The notes under the pieces were generated by a model. The model was not told where the DNA came from. It saw only the letters and a program-made list of their open reading frames with translations, and did not search any database. DNA of 64,000 nt, taken from an uncultured bacterium. Lineage in GTDB: Bacteria; Planctomycetota; GCA-002687715. Made by a program: the position numbers and the translations under genes. The stretch lies in NCBI GenBank assembly GCA_902826835.1, contig CADEGH010000008.1, positions 116,404 through 180,403 on the forward strand, read 5' to 3'. This document shows, piece after piece, positions 61,067 through 64,000 of the stretch. Each line of letters begins with the position of its first letter. The stretch's first letter is position 1.

Positions 61067-62149
61067 ATGGGCTGGACGGGCGGGCAATTCAGTTTGTGGC
61101 GGTTTGTGCTCGGGGTGGCGATGTTGCTCCGGATCTTCAGCTACTGGCCTTCGACCTGAGGGGCGGCGCGTCTCCTGCCGGTGGTGGGAGTGATTGCGGC
61201 GGGCATGCTCGCGGTGGGCACCCAAGTGCGCCCGGCGACCCTGATCCTGATGTTCGTGGCGGTGTGGATCGAACGTCGCGGCCTGTTCTCCGGGTACTTC
61301 TTCGGCATTTCCCCCGCGTTTGCACTCTTGCCCCTGCTCGCGATTCCCGAGTCGCCCTTCGGCTCGCGCGACGCTCTCGGTCGCGCCGATCCGCGAGGAG
61401 ATTGGGAGTTCCCGAAGTGGCTGCACTGGGTTCTCCTCGCCGTGGTGGGAGTGGGCGTGGTGATCGAAGCCACCGCGGTGCTCACCGAGCGCGGCCCGAT
61501 GCGGGGCATCGGCCTGTGGGCCAAGTTCGTGAAAATGAAGCTCGACGGCACCGAGTGGCCGCTCTTCGGACTGCGCACTGCCGCCGCGTTCGGTCTGCTC
61601 GTTCCGAAGCTCCGTCCGTGGGCGTGGCTCGCGCTCTTCCTCACCGAACTCACCTTCCAATTCCAAATGGACGTGGCGGGTTATGGCCGTCTCTTCCTGC
61701 TTATTCTCGCCGCTGACCCGGCTTGGATCCCCGGCGCTCGCCCCGCCGACCAAGACACGATTTTCTACGACGGCGATTGTGGCCTCTGCCACGGCACCAT
61801 CCGCTTCCTGCTCTCCGAGTCGCCCTCCGGCCACGCTTTCCGGTTCGGCGCTCTCCAAGGCGAGACCTTCCGCCGCGATTACCCGAGCCAGGCCTCCTTG
61901 CCCCCAAGCTCCATCATTCTGCGCACGGGTCCCGGCAAGATCCTCGACCGCTCCACCGCCGTCTTCGAGCTCCTCTCCCGTCTCGGTGGCCTCTACCGCC
62001 CCTTCGCCTCCCTCTTCCGCCTCCTCCCGCGCGCCCTCCGCGACACCCTCTACGCCTTCGTCGCCCAAATCCGCCACCGCCTCTTCTCCCGCCCCTCCGG
62101 CCTCTGCCCCCTCCTTCCCCCCGATCTCCGCGACCGCTTCCTGGATTGA
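61067..62149 (+). pseudogene. DCC-family membrane protein interrupted by an in-frame TGA
   Basis: From ATG 61067 (purine-rich site GGGGGAGGG upstream) the frame reads 30 codons of a membrane-protein start ('GGQFSLWRFVLGVAMLLRIF'), then a TGA at 61157-61159. It then continues for 330 codons without a break. The downstream part has several membrane segments and, near the C-terminus, a DCC thiol-disulfide oxidoreductase-like domain (DUF393) with 'IFYDGDCGLCHGTIRFLL'. A shorter protein starting at GTG 61181 is possible and would lose only the first helix. Either the gene is broken, the assembly has an error, or translation restarts. The 3' third is strongly pyrimidine-rich. Confidence 0.6.
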
Positions 62150-62235
62150 CCCTCCCCAACTCCGCCTTGGCTTGCTCTGGGAGGAGGCGGTACCCAGCGC
62201 AAATCCAGCGTTCGGAATTCTTGGATTGCCAGGAC

Positions 62236-62268
62236 TTGGAAAAATGGAATTGGATTCCATAATTCCAA
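62236..62268. promoter_or_regulatory. Operator-like dyad upstream of the AAA/DUF4143 gene
   Basis: TTGGAAAAATGGAAT and ATTCCATAATTCCAA are 15-base arms that match at 13 positions around a TGG centre. The dyad covers a likely -10 box (CATAAT, ending eight bases before the ATG) and is conspicuously AT-rich in GC-rich surroundings. It could bind a dimeric repressor, perhaps giving autoregulation. Confidence 0.6.
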
Positions 62269-62271
62269 GAC

Positions 62272-63471
62272 ATGGTGCAACGTCTGATTCAGCCTACCTT
62301 TAGGGACCTCCTTCGCCGTTCCCGAGCCGTGGTGATCACTGGTCCCCGGCAATCGGGGAAGACGACCCTGGCGAAAACCGTGACCGGAGGAAATGGGGGA
62401 CTGGGCTATCTGAGCCTGGAGACGCCGTGGGTGCAGGCCAAGTACCGGGACAACGAAGCACAGCTCTTCCAAGACTTTCCAAACGGGGCCGTGATCGACG
62501 AAGTGCAGGAACTGCCGTCGATCTTGAGCGCCCTCCAAGAATGGATCGATTCCGAGGCGCGAGACGGGCGGTGGGTCCTCACCGGGTCTAGGCAGATGGA
62601 TCTCAGGTCCGGAGTCTCGCAGTCCCTCGCGGGGAGAGCGTCCAGGCTCGAGCTCTGGCCGTTCTCCAGGCCGGAAGTGGCCGCATCCGAGAAAGTTCCG
62701 CCGACTCTCCCTGCTTCGGTCCTCGCGGGTGGCTATCCCGCGCTCTTTGATCGCGACCGCGAACTCGAGCCCACGCGATGGCTCGAGAACTATGCCAAGG
62801 ACTTCGTGCAACGAGATGCCCGCGCTCTTCTGGCGGTGGACAGTCCCGTCGACTTCGACCGCTTTGTCCGACTCTGCGCGGCGCGTACGGGCCAACTGCT
62901 CAACGTCGCGAGTCTGGCGGAGAGCGTCGGGATTTCCGCCAAGACGGCGGAGGCTTGGATCACCGTCTTGGAGGCCTGCTATCTGGTAATCCGGCTTCGC
63001 CCCTTCGAGCGCAACTTCGGGAAGCGCACGGTGAAGCGAGCCAAGTTGCATTTTGTCGACACGGGGCTCGCATGCCGACTCCTCCAAATCCAGGATGTCA
63101 ATCAACTCCAGATGCACCCGCTCTATGGCGCTTTGGTCGAGAGCTACTGCGTAGGGGAAGTCATCAAGGCCCGCCTGAACCGGGGCCAGGAGCCACAGGC
63201 TTGGTATTGGCGTTCCGACGACGGCATCGAATTCGACTTGCTCCTGGCCATTGGGCCCGACCTCTACCCCTTCGAGGTCAAGGCGACGGCCACCCCCAAC
63301 CCGAGTGACTTGTCCGCATTCGAAAAGCTCCGCCAACGCGCGGAACGGGAACCCGATCTCAAACTGCAGCCTGGTACGGTGATCTACGGAGGTGCTGATC
63401 CCGTGCCCTACCGCCAGGATCGCTTTGTGCCCTGGCATTCCATCACGGAGGCGGTTCCGACCCAACCATGA
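62272..63471 (+). CDS. AAA_14/DUF4143 ATPase
   Basis: A 399-residue protein. The P-loop 'VVITGPRQSGKTTL' is near residues 20-33, Walker B 'AVIDEVQELP' near 75-84, and the sensor 'WVLTGSRQMDL' near 102-112. This is the AAA_14 domain. The C-terminal DUF4143 has 'YAKDFVQRDARALLAVDSPVDFDRFVRLCAARTGQLLNVASLAESVGIS', a winged-helix-like part, then an end with 'FDLLLAIGPDLYPFEVKAT' like a PD-(D/E)xK nuclease fold. The function of this widespread family is poorly known. ATG 62272 lies right behind a strong dyad and overlaps the next gene by ATGA, so the two are linked. Confidence 0.88.
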   Translation: MVQRLIQPTFRDLLRRSRAVVITGPRQSGKTTLAKTVTGGNGGLGYLSLETPWVQAKYRDNEAQLFQDFPNGAVIDEVQELPSILSALQEWIDSEARDGRWVLTGSRQMDLRSGVSQSLAGRASRLELWPFSRPEVAASEKVPPTLPASVLAGGYPALFDRDRELEPTRWLENYAKDFVQRDARALLAVDSPVDFDRFVRLCAARTGQLLNVASLAESVGISAKTAEAWITVLEACYLVIRLRPFERNFGKRTVKRAKLHFVDTGLACRLLQIQDVNQLQMHPLYGALVESYCVGEVIKARLNRGQEPQAWYWRSDDGIEFDLLLAIGPDLYPFEVKATATPNPSDLSAFEKLRQRAEREPDLKLQPGTVIYGGADPVPYRQDRFVPWHSITEAVPTQP

Positions 63472-64000
63472 GCGGCGGCGTGTTCGCAAAATTGGGCCAC
63501 GAGTACGAGCAGGACTTTGTGATCCTGCACTGGCTCAAGTTGTTGCATGGACAGATCGCGGAACTCACCTGGGAGCCAACGGGTGGCTCCGGTCAAGGCA
63601 CGGACGTCCTGCTTCGCGAGGACGGGAAATCCATCGCCGTGCAGTGCAAGACGAAGTCAACCGAGCGCGGATGGCAGCCGGGAGAACTGCGCGGCGTGCT
63701 CCAGGCATGGCGCGCTCGCGTGTCTCCGGGTTCACTGGATCGAGTTGATCTCTGCCGGTTTCAGTCCAATGGCAGCGCCGCCGAACTCGACTTCGTCTGC
63801 ACGGAGGCGAGGCGCTCTCGGAACGATCCGAAGAAGTGGATCGAGGTGCTTGGGGATCGAACCCGGTGGCTCGAACCCGTGGGATTCGAGCCGACGGATG
63901 CGCAATCGCGGCGCGATGCAGTCGACTTCTTCGCCAAAGTGGAAGTAGTCACTGAAAGCCCGGCAGCGCTGCGAAACACGGCCGAACTCCTGGCCTCCCT
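63468..64000 (+). CDS. Protein with N-terminal Cap4/DUF4297-like nuclease domain, 3' partial
   Basis: The frame is open to the right window edge (177 codons visible). The N-terminus 'SGGVFAKLGHEYEQDFVILHWLKLL' resembles the start of Cap4/DUF4297-type dsDNA nuclease domains (GG-x-x-A-x-x-G-x-x-Y-x-x). It is followed by 'GTDVLLREDGKSIAVQCKTKS', which gives the D and Q-x-K of a PD-(D/E)xK site near residues 50-70. In defence genes this domain is usually fused to a STAND/NACHT NTPase, which would lie beyond the window. It starts at ATG 63468 in an ATGA overlap with the ATPase gene. The defence role is inference from the family. Confidence 0.6.
   Translation, partial: MSGGVFAKLGHEYEQDFVILHWLKLLHGQIAELTWEPTGGSGQGTDVLLREDGKSIAVQCKTKSTERGWQPGELRGVLQAWRARVSPGSLDRVDLCRFQSNGSAAELDFVCTEARRSRNDPKKWIEVLGDRTRWLEPVGFEPTDAQSRRDAVDFFAKVEVVTESPAALRNTAELLAS

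Noticed and set aside
61157..61159. Selenocysteine insertion at the in-frame TGA
   Set aside because: The position is in or just after a membrane helix, not at a redox site. The CxxC of the DCC domain is intact further on, and no convincing stem-loop directly after the TGA was seen.
62050..63489. A 479-codon minus-strand open frame opposite the AAA/DUF4143 gene
   Set aside because: The plus-strand frame has Walker motifs and an ATGA junction; the antisense reading has no domain.

Overview
The window is GC-rich, densely packed, Gram-negative-type DNA. It has many ATGA/GTGA overlaps, lipoprotein and Sec signals, an outer-membrane secretin-like protein and a type VI secretion system (T6SS). My best guess for the host is Planctomycetota or another high-GC Gram-negative lineage such as Myxococcota. 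The reasons are the T6SS-linked Ser/Thr kinase, a GldF/GldG-like ABC operon with a DUF4340 protein, tricorn-like and S9 peptidases, and the ECF-sigma/anti-sigma/secretin-like cassette. No rRNA or tRNA gene is present to settle this.

Region 1 (1-30.5 kb) is one T6SS locus. A forward operon runs tssC (its 5' end lies outside the window), tagJ, tssE, tssF, tssG and tssH/clpV. A regulatory gap with a good promoter follows. A forward accessory operon then carries DUF6484, DUF2169, a catalytically dead ketosynthase-like protein, a DUF4150 (PAAR-like) protein with a C-terminal nuclease-like toxin, its DUF3396-type immunity protein, an unknown protein and a HEAT-repeat protein. The toxin/immunity part is visibly AT-richer than its surroundings. 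Facing it on the minus strand are a very large kinase with cysteine pairs, then vgrG, hcp, an L,D-transpeptidase without a signal peptide, and a Tae4-type amidase. The last two look like cell-wall effectors. A second forward operon, tssJ-tssK-tssL-tssM, builds the membrane complex and baseplate adaptor behind a near-consensus promoter, and tagF closes the locus. TssA and TssB are not visible and probably lie to the left.

Region 2 (30.7-47.8 kb) is a mixed chromosomal stretch. It holds a B12-binding radical SAM enzyme, a D-Ala-D-Ala dipeptidase plus a NUDIX hydrolase, a tandem pair of large secreted HExxH proteins, a TPR lipoprotein plus a CPBP membrane protease, a tyrosine-recombinase-like protein without its catalytic histidines, a class II aldolase plus acetyl-CoA synthetase, and an S9 peptidase.

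Region 3 (48-62.2 kb) carries the four-gene ABC/Gld-like operon, a divergent ECF sigma/anti-sigma/secretin-like operon, a small secreted protein with its own terminator, arginase, a tricorn-like protease and a DCC-family membrane protein interrupted by an in-frame TGA. An 18-base palindrome recurs in four intergenic places in regions 2 and 3.

Region 4 (62.2-64 kb) begins a two-gene or longer operon. An AAA/DUF4143 ATPase sits behind a strong dyad that overlaps its probable promoter. It overlaps a protein whose N-terminus looks like a Cap4/DUF4297-type nuclease and which runs off the window. This may be the start of an anti-phage defence locus.
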